64,000 nt of DNA from Glaciimonas sp. CA11.2 (GCF_034314045.1 NZ_JAVIWL010000001.1:372001-436000), one strand, 5' to 3'; shown: positions 38,715 through 48,753, numbered from the stretch's first letter. Translations and numbers: made by a program. Notes: generated by a model from the letters alone, not told the origin.

Positions 38715-38745
38715 TCAAGCGTCACCTGACGTTTGAATGAGTATA
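38706..38745. promoter_or_regulatory. 40-base near-perfect palindrome covering the ygfX-like start
   Basis: Nineteen-base arms (TATACTCATTCAAGCGTCA at 38706-38724; TGACGTTTGAATGAGTATA at 38727-38745) differ at one position and flank only CC. In the minus-strand transcript the hairpin begins 11 bases after the fabF stop and includes the Shine-Dalgarno and ATG (38714-38712) of the next gene. There is no U run, so it is not a standard terminator; it could block translation initiation or bind a dimeric protein as DNA. Confidence 0.75.
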
Positions 38746-38756
38746 TACGGAGCTGC

Positions 38757-39998
38757 TTAGGCTTTACCAAAAACCAACGTCCCGTTAGTACCGCCAAAAC
38801 CAAACGAGTTTTTTACTGCAATATCAATTTTCATATCACGCGCTGTGTTGGCGCAATAATCAAGATCACATTCCGGATCTTGATTGAAAATATTGATAGT
38901 CGGCGGTGAGACCTGATGATGCAATGCCAGAATCGTAAATACCGATTCCAGGCCGCCTGCGCCACCTAACAAGTGACCTGTCATCGACTTGGTCGAGTTG
39001 ACAACTAACTTGTACGCATGATCACCAAAAACAGCTTTGATCGCATTAGTTTCATTCTGATCGCCTAGCGGCGTCGATGTACCATGCGCGTTCAAATACT
39101 GCACCTGATCGCCATTTATACCTGCATCTTTAAGGGCCGAGCCGACACAACGACGAGGTCCATCGAGGTTGGGTGCCGTCATGTGGTACGCATCAGCACT
39201 CATGCCAAAACCAAGCAGTTCTGCATAAATTTTAGCACCACGGGCTATCGCATGCTCGCGCTCTTCAAGGACAAGAACACCAGCACCTTCACCTAATACG
39301 AATCCGTCGCGGTCCTTATCCCAAGGGCGGGATGCAGTTTCAGGATCATCATTACGCGATGAGAGCGCTCTTGCCGAAGCAAAACCACCCAAACCTAACG
39401 GTGAAATGCTGGCCTCAGAACCGCCGGCAATCATAACGTCAGCATCACCGTATTGAATCATACGTCCGGCCTGCCCGATACAGTGCAAGCCGGTTGTGCA
39501 AGCAGTAACTATCGCCAGATTTGGTCCTTTCAGACCGTATTTGATCGACAAGTTGCCTGAAATCATATTAATGATCGAAGCTGGAATGAAGAAGGGACTA
39601 ATGCGGCGTGGACCGCGATTGGTCAACTCGACATGAGTCTCTTCAATCAGCGGCAAGCCGCCAATACCAGAGCCAATGATGACGCCGATACGTTCGGCAT
39701 TTTCATCAGTGACTTCCAGGCCGCTGTCTTGCATCGCCTGAATTCCTGCTGCCATCCCATAATGGATAAAGGTGTCCATATGCCGCGCATCTTTTGCGGG
39801 CATGTAGTCCTCGACATTAAAGCCCTTTACTTCTCCTGCAAAATGCGTGGAAAAAGCAGAAGCATCAAACTTGGTGATGGCTGCGATACCGGATTTTCCT
39901 GATATGACTGCATTCCATGCATCGGCAACAGTATTGCCGACCGGTGAAATGCAACCCAGGCCAGTTATCACAACACGACGTTCACGTGAGCGAGTCAA
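38757..39998 (-). CDS. fabF: 3-oxoacyl-[ACP] synthase II (FabF)
   Basis: Condensing enzyme extending acyl-ACP by two carbons from malonyl-ACP, 413 residues. The active-site Cys lies in [12 protein letters not shown], the two His in [13 protein letters not shown] and [13 protein letters not shown], and the glycine-rich end is [14 protein letters not shown]. The start is TTG at 39998 with AGGAG upstream; the protein begins [20 protein letters not shown], as expected. It lies 30 bases after acpP, the usual acpP-fabF pair. Confidence 0.97.
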   Translation of the reverse strand: MTRSRERRVVITGLGCISPVGNTVADAWNAVISGKSGIAAITKFDASAFSTHFAGEVKGFNVEDYMPAKDARHMDTFIHYGMAAGIQAMQDSGLEVTDENAERIGVIIGSGIGGLPLIEETHVELTNRGPRRISPFFIPASIINMISGNLSIKYGLKGPNLAIVTACTTGLHCIGQAGRMIQYGDADVMIAGGSEASISPLGLGGFASARALSSRNDDPETASRPWDKDRDGFVLGEGAGVLVLEEREHAIARGAKIYAELLGFGMSADAYHMTAPNLDGPRRCVGSALKDAGINGDQVQYLNAHGTSTPLGDQNETNAIKAVFGDHAYKLVVNSTKSMTGHLLGGAGGLESVFTILALHHQVSPPTINIFNQDPECDLDYCANTARDMKIDIAVKNSFGFGGTNGTLVFGKA

Positions 39999-40028
39999 AC
40001 GATTCTCCTGGATGCGTTTAAAGCAGAA

Positions 40029-40271
40029 CTAGGCCGCTTTAACATGCGCCTTGGCGTAGTCAATAGCCTGTTGCACAGTAGTAATTTTTTCAGCTTGTTC
40101 GTCTGGAATTTCCATGGCGAATTCATCTTCTAGTGCCATCACTAATTCTACGGTGTCGAGTGAGTCTGCACCAAGATCATCAACAAATGACGATTCAATT
40201 TTGATGTCAGCTTCTGCGACGCCAAGTTGTTCTGCGACGATTTTCTTTACACGTTGTTCGATATCAGACAT
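40029..40271 (-). CDS. acpP: acyl carrier protein
   Basis: Small acidic carrier of growing acyl chains, 80 residues. The phosphopantetheine attachment Ser lies in [20 protein letters not shown]. The N-terminal [16 protein letters not shown] and C-terminal acidic helix match normal AcpP. It is modified by the AcpS encoded at 24715-25107. The 233-base gap to fabG suggests an extra promoter for this very abundant protein, though I could not place it. Confidence 0.98.
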   Translation of the reverse strand: MSDIEQRVKKIVAEQLGVAEADIKIESSFVDDLGADSLDTVELVMALEDEFAMEIPDEQAEKITTVQQAIDYAKAHVKAA

Positions 40272-40504
40272 GTGATGCCTCCAGTTATTAGGTTACAGAA
40301 AGTGCGCGCATTTTAGCAGATTTGCGCTGAGAAAATTTACTTTTAGCATCGGCGGTTAATAAATAGCCAACTCCTGCCAAAAGCCCTTAATTATTTACGA
40401 CATACTTCACTTTACAGCTCAGGACTTCATCCAAAAATATTCGACTGAACACAATGCCCAAGCCTCGAAACATCTTAATCCAAAGACAGATTAGGACAAT
40501 TTAC

Positions 40505-41269
40505 TCAATTACAATACATACCACCGTTTACGTGTAAGGTCGTACCGGTGATATAACCAGCCTGAAGTGAGGCAAGGAAACCCACCGCCGCTGCAATATC
40601 TTCTGCAGCACCCAGTCTTCCCAGAGGAATTTGTTGTAGGAGCGCAGCGGTTTGCTGCTCACTGAGAGATTTAGTCATATCGGTATCAATAAAACCGGGT
40701 GCTACACAATTGACCGTAATGTTTCGACTACCTATCTCACGCGCCAAAGCCCGGCTCATGCCAGAGACACCCGCCTTCGATGCCGCATAATTCATTTGTC
40801 CTGGATTTCCGGTTGACCCGACTACAGAGGTAATATTGATGATCCGTCCATGTTTGGCTTTCATCATTCCACGCAATACAGCACGGGATAAACGCGCTAC
40901 GGCGGTCAGATTCGTGGATATCACAGCATCCCACTCCTCATCTTTCATCCGCATAGCTAGCTGATCATGCGTAATACCGGCATTGTTCACCAAAATCGAG
41001 AGCGTTCCGAATTGTTTTTGCACCAATTCGACAACTGCCGCACAAGCTAACGCATCATTAACATTGAGTACTACACCTTGTCCACCGCCTAGTTGCTCCT
41101 CATTAAGGTACGCCGTGATAGCAGCAGCGCCGACCTTTGACGTGGCGGTACCCACAACTTTTGCACCCCGGCGCGCCAGTTCAAGCGCAATTGCACGGCC
41201 AATACCGCGCGAAGCGCCAGTAACGAGCGCCACTTGACCTTCTAAATTTTGTGTAACCGAATTTTGCAT
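40505..41269 (-). CDS. fabG: 3-oxoacyl-[ACP] reductase
   Basis: NADPH-dependent reductase of the fatty-acid cycle, 254 residues, short-chain dehydrogenase fold. Nucleotide site GASRGIGRAIALELA, NNAG motif (LVNNAGITHDQ), catalytic Ser in NITSVVGSTGNPGQ, YxxxK in NYAASKAGV, and the PGFIDTDMTK loop are all present. It lies between fabD and acpP in the fab cluster. Confidence 0.97.
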   Translation of the reverse strand: MQNSVTQNLEGQVALVTGASRGIGRAIALELARRGAKVVGTATSKVGAAAITAYLNEEQLGGGQGVVLNVNDALACAAVVELVQKQFGTLSILVNNAGITHDQLAMRMKDEEWDAVISTNLTAVARLSRAVLRGMMKAKHGRIINITSVVGSTGNPGQMNYAASKAGVSGMSRALAREIGSRNITVNCVAPGFIDTDMTKSLSEQQTAALLQQIPLGRLGAAEDIAAAVGFLASLQAGYITGTTLHVNGGMYCN

Positions 41270-41377
41270 TTTAATTATGATTGTTTAGAGTGTTTATTGA
41301 GATAACTTATTAGCTAGCTTAATTAGATACTTTTTTAATTATAAATGCCATGCCAAATGCTGGCGCTGTTATAACAC

Positions 41378-42310
41378 TTACTTCAGCAATGCCAGAACTT
41401 TATCCAATGAAGCCTGATCAAAAATCGATTCGCCCACCAATTCACCGTTAATGCGCTTGGTAAGGCTAGCAAGAACCTTGCCAGGACCGCACTCGATAAC
41501 ATGCGTTACGCCGCTATTACCGATTTTTTGAATCGTTTCTACCCAACGTACCGGACTGGCAGCTTGACGAACCAAAGCATCTTTAATAGATGCGGCATCA
41601 ACAGCAGTTGCGACATCGACATTATTTATTAACATGATCTGCGGCGCCTCAAAAACCAGACTCTCCATGTATTCGCGCAAACGATTTGATGCAGGAACCA
41701 AAAGCGAAGAGTGAAATGGTGCTGAAACTGGTAATGACAAGGCACGTTTGGCACCTTTTAACTTCGCTGCTTCGCAGGCTCGCTCAACTGCTGCCTTGTG
41801 GCCCGCTATCACGACTTGTGCGGGCGCATTAAAGTTAACTGCCTCGACTACTTCACCCTGTGCAGCCTCTGCACAAACCGCCCTTACGTCATCGTCCGAT
41901 AAACCTAAAATAGCAGCCATTCCGCCCTGCCCAACCGGCACTGCCTGTTGCATTGCCATCGCGCGAAAACGCACCAGCGGCACGGCATCTTTAAAGTTGA
42001 TCACTCCGGCTGCGACCAACGCAGAATACTCACCTAAACTATGCCCTGCAACGATAGATGGGACGCCTCCACCCGCCGCTATCCAAGCCCGATAAAACGC
42101 CACGGCCGCTGTGAGCATGACAGGTTGCGTATTAGTGGTCAGATCTAAATCTTCTTTGGGTCCATCGGCGATAAGCTTCGCGAGATCAAACTGCAGTGCC
42201 TCCGAAGCTTCAGCGACAGTGTCCTGCACAACTTGATTATCCGAAAAGCCGTTCAACATACCTACCGCTTGCGAGCCCTGCCCAGGAAAAACAAATGCAA
42301 ATTTAATCAT
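41378..42310 (-). CDS. fabD: malonyl-CoA:ACP transacylase
   Basis: Loads malonyl units onto ACP, 310 residues. The N-terminal FAFVFPGQGSQAVGML, nucleophile Ser in AGHSLGEYSALVAAG, the conserved Arg in VRFRAMAMQ and the His in VSAPFHSSLL are all intact. It is flanked by fabH (148 bases upstream) and fabG (108 bases downstream). Confidence 0.97.
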   Translation of the reverse strand: MIKFAFVFPGQGSQAVGMLNGFSDNQVVQDTVAEASEALQFDLAKLIADGPKEDLDLTTNTQPVMLTAAVAFYRAWIAAGGGVPSIVAGHSLGEYSALVAAGVINFKDAVPLVRFRAMAMQQAVPVGQGGMAAILGLSDDDVRAVCAEAAQGEVVEAVNFNAPAQVVIAGHKAAVERACEAAKLKGAKRALSLPVSAPFHSSLLVPASNRLREYMESLVFEAPQIMLINNVDVATAVDAASIKDALVRQAASPVRWVETIQKIGNSGVTHVIECGPGKVLASLTKRINGELVGESIFDQASLDKVLALLK

Positions 42311-42458
42311 ACGTTTTTTATAATGCTATAAATTAATGAGGTAGACGGAAAATAAAAAAGCCAGCGTATTGGGTAATGTGTGCCAAAAAATTTCAGAAGC
42401 GACCATCAAGCATTTTTTCATACTGCGCGCTTGGGAGCCGATCCGACTAGCGACCAAC

Positions 42459-43445
42459 TTACATTCTTGCCACAATAGCACCCCAGGAAAAACCACCGCC
42501 AACAGCTTCCATTAGTACATTCTGTCCAGCTTTGACGCGACCATCACGCACAGCCTTATCAAGCGCTAACGGGATTGAAGCGGCAGATGTATTCCCATGC
42601 TGGTCAACGGTGACAACCATCCGCTCTGGTGGCAGACCAAGTTTGCGCGCGGTACTTTGCATGATGCGAATATTCGCCTGATGAGGAATCAGCCAGTCGA
42701 TTTCAGATGCTGAAATACCAGCGATCTCCAACGCTTCCTTAGCGACTTTTTCCAGTACCGATACCGCTAGCTTGAACACCGCCGGGCCATCCATATATAA
42801 GAAAGCACTACCATCAACCGCCCCACTACTTACGTTGCCAGGAACGCATAGGATATGCCCATAGCGGCCATCAGCATGCAGCTTGGTAGCGAGAACACCT
42901 GGTTCCTGTGAAGCAGTCATCACAACCGCGCCAGCGCCGTCTCCAAATAACACGCAGGTAGTGCGATCTTCAAAATTCAAAATACGGGAAAAGACTTCCG
43001 TTCCAATGACCAGAACGTTCTTGTGCGTACCGGCTTTGATGAAGGCATCAGCGATTGAAGCGCCGTATACAAAGCCACTACATACCGCTTGCACATCGAA
43101 TGCAGCGCCACCGGTGGTAATACCCAGTTTCTGCTGCACCACGCAAGCCGTACTCGGAAAACTCCCAAAATGATCAGGAGTCGACGTGGCGACAATAATC
43201 AAATCAATGTCGTTTGGCTCCATCCCCGCCATTTCAAGCGCATGCTTTGAAGCAGCAACGGCGAGATCACTAGATTGCACATCAGCCTCAGCGTAGTGCC
43301 GCGCCGATATCCCGCTACGCGAAAATATCCATTCGTCCGAGGTTTCAATACCTTTCTCGGCCAATTGCACTGCGAGGTCCTGATTAGTAAGGCGTTTGGG
43401 TGGTAAATAACTACCGGTACCCACAATTTTGCTATAAATAGTCAT
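42459..43445 (-). CDS. fabH: 3-oxoacyl-[ACP] synthase III (FabH)
   Basis: Starts fatty-acid synthesis by condensing acetyl-CoA with malonyl-ACP, 328 residues. The triad is visible: Cys in [13 protein letters not shown], His in [12 protein letters not shown] and Asn in [15 protein letters not shown]. The N-terminus [21 protein letters not shown] is typical. Its ATG overlaps the plsX stop by four bases (ATGA), coupling phospholipid and fatty-acid initiation genes. Confidence 0.97.
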   Translation of the reverse strand: MTIYSKIVGTGSYLPPKRLTNQDLAVQLAEKGIETSDEWIFSRSGISARHYAEADVQSSDLAVAASKHALEMAGMEPNDIDLIIVATSTPDHFGSFPSTACVVQQKLGITTGGAAFDVQAVCSGFVYGASIADAFIKAGTHKNVLVIGTEVFSRILNFEDRTTCVLFGDGAGAVVMTASQEPGVLATKLHADGRYGHILCVPGNVSSGAVDGSAFLYMDGPAVFKLAVSVLEKVAKEALEIAGISASEIDWLIPHQANIRIMQSTARKLGLPPERMVVTVDQHGNTSAASIPLALDKAVRDGRVKAGQNVLMEAVGGGFSWGAIVARM

Positions 43446-44545
43446 GCTGTCTTCTGTTGGGGTGGCTCAATATTGGTGGCAGCATTTGCAAGCACTTCAA
43501 CCTGCACCAAAGCTGCTTCTGTCTGCGGCATCAACGCTGCAATGGTCGTTGTAATACGTGATAACACATCATGCTTGGCTGCATCGAACGCACGCTGAAT
43601 GGCCCATTCGTAGCCATACACGTCAGCACTACCGTGGCTCTTGAACACTAGCCCACGTAAACCGAGCAAACTTGCGCCATTGTATCGTGATGGATTGAGA
43701 CGGCGCGATATTGCTTTAATAGCACTTTTCGCAATTAAAGCACCGATCATATTAAGAATACTGCTTTTAAATTCTGTCGTCAGCACACTTTTTACCAGCC
43801 TTCCGAGGCCCTCGGAGGCTTTAAGAGTAACGTTGCCGACGAAACCGTCACACACCACAATGTCGGTTGTTCCCTCAAAAATATCGTTACCTTCAACATT
43901 TCCATAGAAGTTGATAAGACCTTTTTCGTGATCAGCCCGCAGCAATTCTGCGGTTTGCTTGACCATTTCGTTGCCCTTGATATCTTCCTCGCCAACATTG
44001 AGCAAACCGACCGTAGGCTTAGCCTTGCCCTCCATGGCTGAGACAAGTGCTGAACCCATGAGAGCAAATTGGTGCAGATGCTGCGGCTCGCAGTCAACGT
44101 TCGCGCCAAGATCAAGCATATAAGTCGGCCCGTCCTTTTGATTTGGAAGGATGGTACAAATTGCTGGCCGATCCACGCCAGGGATAGTTTTTAGCAAATA
44201 ACGCGAGACTGCCATCAGCGCGCCGGTATTTCCAGCTGAAACGCAGGCACGTACCTTCTCGTCTTTCACTAATTCAAGCGCCACGCGCATGGAGGATTTC
44301 TTTTTACGCCGTAACGCGGTTTCAACCGAATCATCCATCGTTATCACCTCCTCCGCGTGCACGACTGACAGACGAGGGTGTTCCTGCGCTTTGTGCTTTT
44401 TTAATTCGGCCCGAATTTGATCCTCGAGGCCGACCAATACTAATTCAGCCTCTGGTTCGCGTTTGGCAAATGCAATAGCTGCAGGCACTGTTACAGATGG
44501 ACCATGATCGCCACCCATACAGTCGATAGAGATTTTAATTGTCAT
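43442..44545 (-). CDS. plsX: phosphate acyltransferase PlsX
   Basis: Makes acyl-phosphate from acyl-ACP for phospholipid synthesis; peripheral membrane enzyme of 367 residues. Family markers: [46 protein letters not shown], and [16 protein letters not shown]. It is first in the fab group after rpmF; a strong terminator stands between rpmF and plsX, so it probably also has its own promoter. Confidence 0.97.
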   Translation of the reverse strand: MTIKISIDCMGGDHGPSVTVPAAIAFAKREPEAELVLVGLEDQIRAELKKHKAQEHPRLSVVHAEEVITMDDSVETALRRKKKSSMRVALELVKDEKVRACVSAGNTGALMAVSRYLLKTIPGVDRPAICTILPNQKDGPTYMLDLGANVDCEPQHLHQFALMGSALVSAMEGKAKPTVGLLNVGEEDIKGNEMVKQTAELLRADHEKGLINFYGNVEGNDIFEGTTDIVVCDGFVGNVTLKASEGLGRLVKSVLTTEFKSSILNMIGALIAKSAIKAISRRLNPSRYNGASLLGLRGLVFKSHGSADVYGYEWAIQRAFDAAKHDVLSRITTTIAALMPQTEAALVQVEVLANAATNIEPPQQKTA

Positions 44546-44635
44546 TATTTTGATTCAGTGCCGTTTCCAACCAACATTATGGGGCAGATTTGGCTAGCGT
44601 CAAAATCACCGCTCACAATTTTTAACTTACAAAAG

Positions 44636-44674
44636 AAAAGCGGCATCATTGAGAAGCTCAATGATGCCGCTTTT
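44636..44674. terminator. bidirectional terminator between rpmF and plsX
   Basis: Arms GCGGCATCATTGAG and CTCAATGATGCCGC surround the loop AAG, with A-rich bases on one side and seven T on the other. On the minus strand it follows the rpmF stop by 23 bases and ends in TTTTCTTTT. Confidence 0.85.
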
Positions 44675-44696
44675 TTTACTTAAGACAACAAGTAAA

Positions 44697-44879
44697 TTAC
44701 TCGTCGTTCTTAGTCTTCAATACCTTACGGCCACGGTAAAAACCGTTTGGGCTGATATGGTGACGCAGGTGTGTTTCACCTGTAGTTGGCTCAATCGCCA
44801 GAGGAGGCGCTACCAAAAAATCGTGGGCACGGTGCATGCCGCGCTTGGATGGGGTCTTTTTATTTTGCTGAACAGCCAT
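44697..44879 (-). CDS. rpmF: 50S ribosomal protein L32
   Basis: Small basic protein of the large ribosomal subunit, 60 residues. [21 protein letters not shown] is the standard start, followed by [23 protein letters not shown]. No zinc-finger cysteines are visible, as in many proteobacterial L32. CAGGAG precedes the ATG. It sits downstream of yceD and upstream of plsX, a conserved order. A 9-base-stem hairpin lies in its leader. Confidence 0.98.
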   Translation of the reverse strand: MAVQQNKKTPSKRGMHRAHDFLVAPPLAIEPTTGETHLRHHISPNGFYRGRKVLKTKNDE

Positions 44880-44916
44880 GATAACTCCTGAATCTAAGAT
44901 CTAAAATTTTAACATA

Positions 44917-44944
44917 TCTGGATTTACTACATAGAAAATCCAGA
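44917..44944 (-). promoter_or_regulatory. hairpin in the rpmF leader
   Basis: TCTGGATTT (44917-44925) and AAATCCAGA (44936-44944) form a perfect nine-base stem with a 10-base loop, 37-65 bases before the rpmF start in the 214-base yceD-rpmF gap. Possible processing or autoregulation site; role unproven. Confidence 0.5.
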
Positions 44945-45093
44945 AATTCCTGCCGCTTTTGGGCGCGGAATCCCTTACTCATTGCTACACTTCATGCCAC
45001 ACTTCGTCACGTTCGGTACTGCATAACATCACAACCGCGACACTTAGCGCAACAACGTTACCGCAATCTGGAACGACAACCCCTACAACCTTG

Positions 45094-45588
45094 CTACTTC
45101 AAATTCTTTAACATCGCAAATGGCGAATCTTTTTTACCGGCCTTTAACGCCTCGAGTGCAGACGTATCGGGGCAAACAGCATGCTTAGGTGACAGTGGCA
45201 GGGCCAACAGCGCCTCGTCTTCTACCAATTGAATAATATCGAGTGCTTTGGAGCCGATAATGACATCGATCTGGTCATCGTCGAGCAAAGCGTCAATATC
45301 ATCTGCGCTCGCCTCATCTTTTGCCAAAATCAACACAGATTCCGAGTCGACATCAAACGCAAAAGGGGACAAGCAGCGTTGACACGTTATTTGTAGTGAG
45401 CCGGTCACCGTCAATGTTAATTGTGGATGCGCAACATGGTTTGAACCACCAGCCAGCACCCATTTTAACGTCCCCGAAGGGTCAGCCAGTTCTTCTGCCA
45501 ATCGCCCCAGATCAGAGACCGGGCTTGCACCTTCACGACGTTCTTTCAGGCGGGAAAACTCAAACGCGTCGATAACAAAAGCACTCAT
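45094..45588 (-). CDS. yceD: YceD family protein (DUF177)
   Basis: A 164-residue protein of the YceD/DUF177 family, nearly always encoded just before rpmF and linked to large-ribosomal-RNA metabolism. The paired cysteines lie in LQITCQRCLSPFAF. The acidic middle (DDIDALLDDDQIDV) and VEDEALLALPLSPKH with a third cysteine (CPDTSAL) fit the family. It heads the rpmF-fab block and is divergent from the maf-like gene. Confidence 0.93.
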   Translation of the reverse strand: MSAFVIDAFEFSRLKERREGASPVSDLGRLAEELADPSGTLKWVLAGGSNHVAHPQLTLTVTGSLQITCQRCLSPFAFDVDSESVLILAKDEASADDIDALLDDDQIDVIIGSKALDIIQLVEDEALLALPLSPKHAVCPDTSALEALKAGKKDSPFAMLKNLK

Positions 45589-45702
45589 AGGCGAAGCGGA
45601 ACCCTGAAAACCTGCGATAATAACAGCCTTTCCCCTTATTCGTCAAAGTGTTACGGCGCTTTTGTTGAGCTCTCATTCAAAAAAACGTCAAACTTCGTTC
45701 CT

Positions 45703-46362
45703 ATGCCCTCTTCGCAACAGCTTCCAGCGCCAACGCGGTCCGGCGTTATATCAAATATCCACATCTCACCTCGTCTTATTCTTGGCTCTAGCTCCAAATA
45801 TCGCAAGGAATTGCTCTCCCGCTTGCACATTCCGTTCGAGGTGATATCTCCAGAAATCGACGAAACCCCGCGTTTGGGCGAGACACCAGAAGAAACTGCC
45901 ATGCGACTTGCCAGAGAGAAAGCATTGGCGGTGGCGTTGATGGCGCCAGAAGCACTGATTATTGCATCAGATCAAATTGCGACGCTAGACGGGGAGCAGA
46001 TCGGGAAACCGGGGACGCATCAAAATGCCCTCCTTCAACTGCAAAAAATGCGTGGTCGACGAGTTGTGTTTCACACAGCACTATGTCTGCTGGACGGACG
46101 CTCAATTAAATCCGAGAGCATAGTGCAACTGGAAAATATTCAGACTTTTGTCACCTTCCGTAATTTGCCAGACGCAGAACTGGATGCTTATTTGCATATT
46201 GAACAACCATACGATTGCGCAGGAAGTGCCAAAAATGAAGGACTTGGGATCGCCATTCTTGAAAAAATCGAGAGCAGCGATCCAACTGCGCTGACGGGCT
46301 TGCCACTCATTGCACTAACCGGCATGTTACGCCGCGCTGGCGTGTCCTTTTTCACCAATTAA
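45703..46362 (+). CDS. Maf-like nucleotide pyrophosphatase (YceF type)
   Basis: Hydrolyses non-canonical or modified nucleoside triphosphates, 7-methyl-GTP in the YceF subgroup. It has 219 residues. The family start is PRLILGSSSKYRKELLSRL near residue 22; DETPRLGETPEETAMRLAREKA, IIASDQIATLDGEQIGKP and YDCAGSAKNEGLG follow. The first 20 residues are extra but no better start codon is visible. It is divergent from yceD and followed 68 bases later by a methyltransferase gene. Confidence 0.92.
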   Translation: MPSSQQLPAPTRSGVISNIHISPRLILGSSSKYRKELLSRLHIPFEVISPEIDETPRLGETPEETAMRLAREKALAVALMAPEALIIASDQIATLDGEQIGKPGTHQNALLQLQKMRGRRVVFHTALCLLDGRSIKSESIVQLENIQTFVTFRNLPDAELDAYLHIEQPYDCAGSAKNEGLGIAILEKIESSDPTALTGLPLIALTGMLRRAGVSFFTN

Positions 46363-46430
46363 AACGGCGCGCATATCTTCCCGTATCGTGACTCTCACAT
46401 AATCATTCTCATATAGAAATAAAGGTTAGC

Positions 46431-47183
46431 ATGGCAGGTATCCTGTATTTGATTCCCAATACCCTCGGGCAAACCGACGTCGAGCATGGCAATCCTCTGG
46501 CTTCCGTTATTCCGGAAGATGTCCAGGGCCTCACTGCGAAACTAGGTTATTTCATTGCCGAAAACGCTAAAACAGCGCGTGCATTTTTGAAGTTAATCAA
46601 CGCCTCGCATCCACTGACACAATCGCTGCAAACCATTAATATCGCCGAACTTAACGTTAATACACCGGTTACCGCATTACCGGCACTGTTGGCGCCATTA
46701 CTGGCCGGTCAGGATGCTGGCCTGGTTTCTGAAGCGGGCGTCCCGGCAGTCGCCGACCCTGGTGCTAATCTGGTGCGAATGGCGCATGCGCATGGCATTC
46801 AGGTCAGACCGTTGGTTGGTCCGTCATCATTATTATTGGCAGTAATGAGTAGTGGTTTAAATGGACAAAGTTTTGCGTTTAATGGTTACCTGCCAATTGA
46901 TGTTGACCAGCGGACCAAGCGCATCAAAGCGTTGGAACTGCGCTCCCGTCAAGAAAATCAAACCCAGCTTTTTATCGAAACTCCGTATCGCAATACTGCC
47001 TTACTGGAGGCCCTGAGCGCTCAATGCCAGCCGAATACATTGATTTGTGTCGCAACCGATCTTACGCTATTGACCGAGACAATAAAAACGCAAACGGCCG
47101 CGCGCTGGAAGACTGCACTCGGCACGAACAAAGGTCCAGACTTTCATAAAAAACCGACGGTTTTCTTGATACTCGCAGAATAG
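46431..47183 (+). CDS. RsmI-family SAM-dependent methyltransferase
   Basis: A 250-residue protein of the tetrapyrrole methylase superfamily, close in style to RsmI, which methylates 16S rRNA C1402. Seen: GILYLIPNTLG at the start, FIAENAKTARAFLK, AGLVSEAGVPAVADPGANLV (the SAM-binding GMPxxSDPG-type loop), VGPSSLLLAVMSSGL and FNGYLPID. RsmI proper is usually longer, and several Burkholderiales carry this shorter paralogue downstream of maf. The substrate is not known. Confidence 0.88.
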   Translation: MAGILYLIPNTLGQTDVEHGNPLASVIPEDVQGLTAKLGYFIAENAKTARAFLKLINASHPLTQSLQTINIAELNVNTPVTALPALLAPLLAGQDAGLVSEAGVPAVADPGANLVRMAHAHGIQVRPLVGPSSLLLAVMSSGLNGQSFAFNGYLPIDVDQRTKRIKALELRSRQENQTQLFIETPYRNTALLEALSAQCQPNTLICVATDLTLLTETIKTQTAARWKTALGTNKGPDFHKKPTVFLILAE

Positions 47184-47281
47184 CTAGGAAAAAATTAGTC
47201 GAGAACTATCAACTAAAAATACGGATGATTGGTGAGCTATTGCGCATCCGCGTTAGATAGTCTCAATCAAGTGAAGTCAAT

Positions 47282-47448
47282 ACGCTCGCACGAGCGTCAA
47301 ATCTAAATAAACCTTAGCTAGCAATTTTGCGGATCAGAGCAGCGTCCAAAACGCAAAACGGCGACAGTGTTGCGCTGTCGCCGAATTTGCATGTCTCGAA
47401 AGACGTATTCTTGAGAAGTCGAAAACTTCTCGGGGCCGCATTTAATGC
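47282..47448. ncRNA. candidate structured RNA: row of five hairpins
   Basis: Within 167 bases there are five inverted repeats: ACGCTCG/CGAGCGT (47282-47297), CGGCGACAG/CTGTCGCCG (47359-47383), ATGTCT/AGACGT with a CGAA loop (47391-47406), GAGAAGT/ACTTCTC with a CGAAA loop (47413-47431) and GCATT/AATGC (47438-47448). No coding frame is present. It lies in the 539-base gap between convergent genes and matches no RNA family I recognise. Strand is unknown. Confidence 0.35.
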
Positions 47449-47722
47449 AGTGGTGTCCAGCATTTAATCGTCATTCTAGTGCAAGGGGTGTATTGCTCCA
47501 GATCCGTCAATTTAATACCGGTTGATTACTGTTGAATGGCTAACGATAGTGTGGTTTCTATATTCGCCTCCTCAAATAATTCTGCTGAATGTGACTTCAC
47601 TATACGACAAAATCATCAGAGTGCAAGACGACTTATTTTCAAGTCGCCTTTATCAACATAATTATTTACATAATATTAACGAAATTATTTACATTAAATT
47701 AACTTAAATAATTTATATGTTA
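47449..47722. other. AT-rich end of the methyltransferase-sppA gap
   Basis: About 270 bases, increasingly AT-rich towards 47700, lie beyond the hairpin row and before the sppA stop codon. A 61-codon frame is not convincing. No terminator with a clear U run was found for either converging gene. Confidence 0.5.
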
Positions 47723-48709
47723 TTAACGTAATACCGGTTTCTGCAAACTCATCATCGTCCCCACGACGCCCTCGCCAACCGACACGCCAAATTTCTTCAA
47801 TACACGTTCAGGCAACCCTTCGCTCTTGGTGTAATCAACCACGTCTTCCGCCTTTAAGATATCGCGTGAGACACTCTCGACCGTACCGTAGCCGTCCGCC
47901 AATCCCATATCAATCGCCTTACTGCCAGTCCAAAATAAACCAGAAAATGTTTCCGGCGTTTCTTTCAGGCGCGTTCCGCGACCTTTGCGAACTACGTCGA
48001 TAAATTGCTGATGAATTTCACCGAGCATTTCTTTCGCAAAGCCCTTTTGAGTTTCGGACATCGGACTAAATGGATCGAGAAATCCTTTATTTTCACCAGC
48101 CGTTAATAACCGCCGCTCAATACCCAGTTTTTCCATCAGACCGGTAAAACCAAAGCCATCCATCAAGACCCCAATCGATCCGACAATACTCGCCTTGTTG
48201 ACATAAATTTTATCGGCTGCGGCAGCGATATAATAACCACCGGAGGCGCACATTTCGTCCACCACGACATATAACGGCTTCTTCGGATATTCCTTACGCA
48301 AGCGACCAATTTCGTCGTTAATAATTCCCGCCTGAACCGGACTTCCGCCAGGACTATTGATACGCAATATCACACCGACCGAATCAGTCGCCGCAAACGC
48401 ATTATCAAGCGCCGGGATCAATACGCTTGCAGATCCGTTGCCGTCTGCGTCAATGACACCATTAAGTTTAACCAACGCCGTATGCCGACCAACCGTGGTC
48501 GTATCAGCGCTCTCGTAGTGGGCCGCATACCAAACCCCAAAGCCAATCAAGCATAAAGTCGCCAGCTTAAAGAAAATTCCCCAGCGACGGCGCGCACGCT
48601 GCTCGCGCAACGAAGCGGTCGCCAACTTTTCCAGTAAATCACGTTCCCAGCCTTCTTTTTTCGGATTTTCCATATTCTCAATATCGGTTTTGCAATTGTT
48701 AGTACGCAT
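47723..48709 (-). CDS. sppA: signal peptide peptidase SppA (S49 family)
   Basis: Membrane-bound serine protease degrading cleaved signal peptides; 328 residues, or 316 if the second ATG (48673) is used. One N-terminal helix (IFFKLATLCLIGFGVWYA) is followed by the S49 domain: LRINSPGGSPVQAG, and the nucleophile Ser in VVDEMCASGGYYIAAAADKIYV. VGSIGVLMDGFGFTGLMEKLGIERRLLTAGENKG carries the Lys region. It is the short, single-domain type. It is the last gene of rluC-HAD-Rieske-sppA. Confidence 0.94.
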   Translation of the reverse strand: MRTNNCKTDIENMENPKKEGWERDLLEKLATASLREQRARRRWGIFFKLATLCLIGFGVWYAAHYESADTTTVGRHTALVKLNGVIDADGNGSASVLIPALDNAFAATDSVGVILRINSPGGSPVQAGIINDEIGRLRKEYPKKPLYVVVDEMCASGGYYIAAAADKIYVNKASIVGSIGVLMDGFGFTGLMEKLGIERRLLTAGENKGFLDPFSPMSETQKGFAKEMLGEIHQQFIDVVRKGRGTRLKETPETFSGLFWTGSKAIDMGLADGYGTVESVSRDILKAEDVVDYTKSEGLPERVLKKFGVSVGEGVVGTMMSLQKPVLR

Positions 48710-48753
48710 TCCGGTTTTCGTCCACCGGGGAAATTAAGCCGCGCCTGGCCGCA

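Noticed and set aside
47340..47470. RNase P RNA, 6S RNA or tmRNA in the hairpin-rich gap
   Set aside because: None of the conserved core sequences of these RNAs could be found.
47522..47707. 61-codon plus-strand frame before sppA
   Set aside because: Very AT-rich, no ribosome site, not protein-like.
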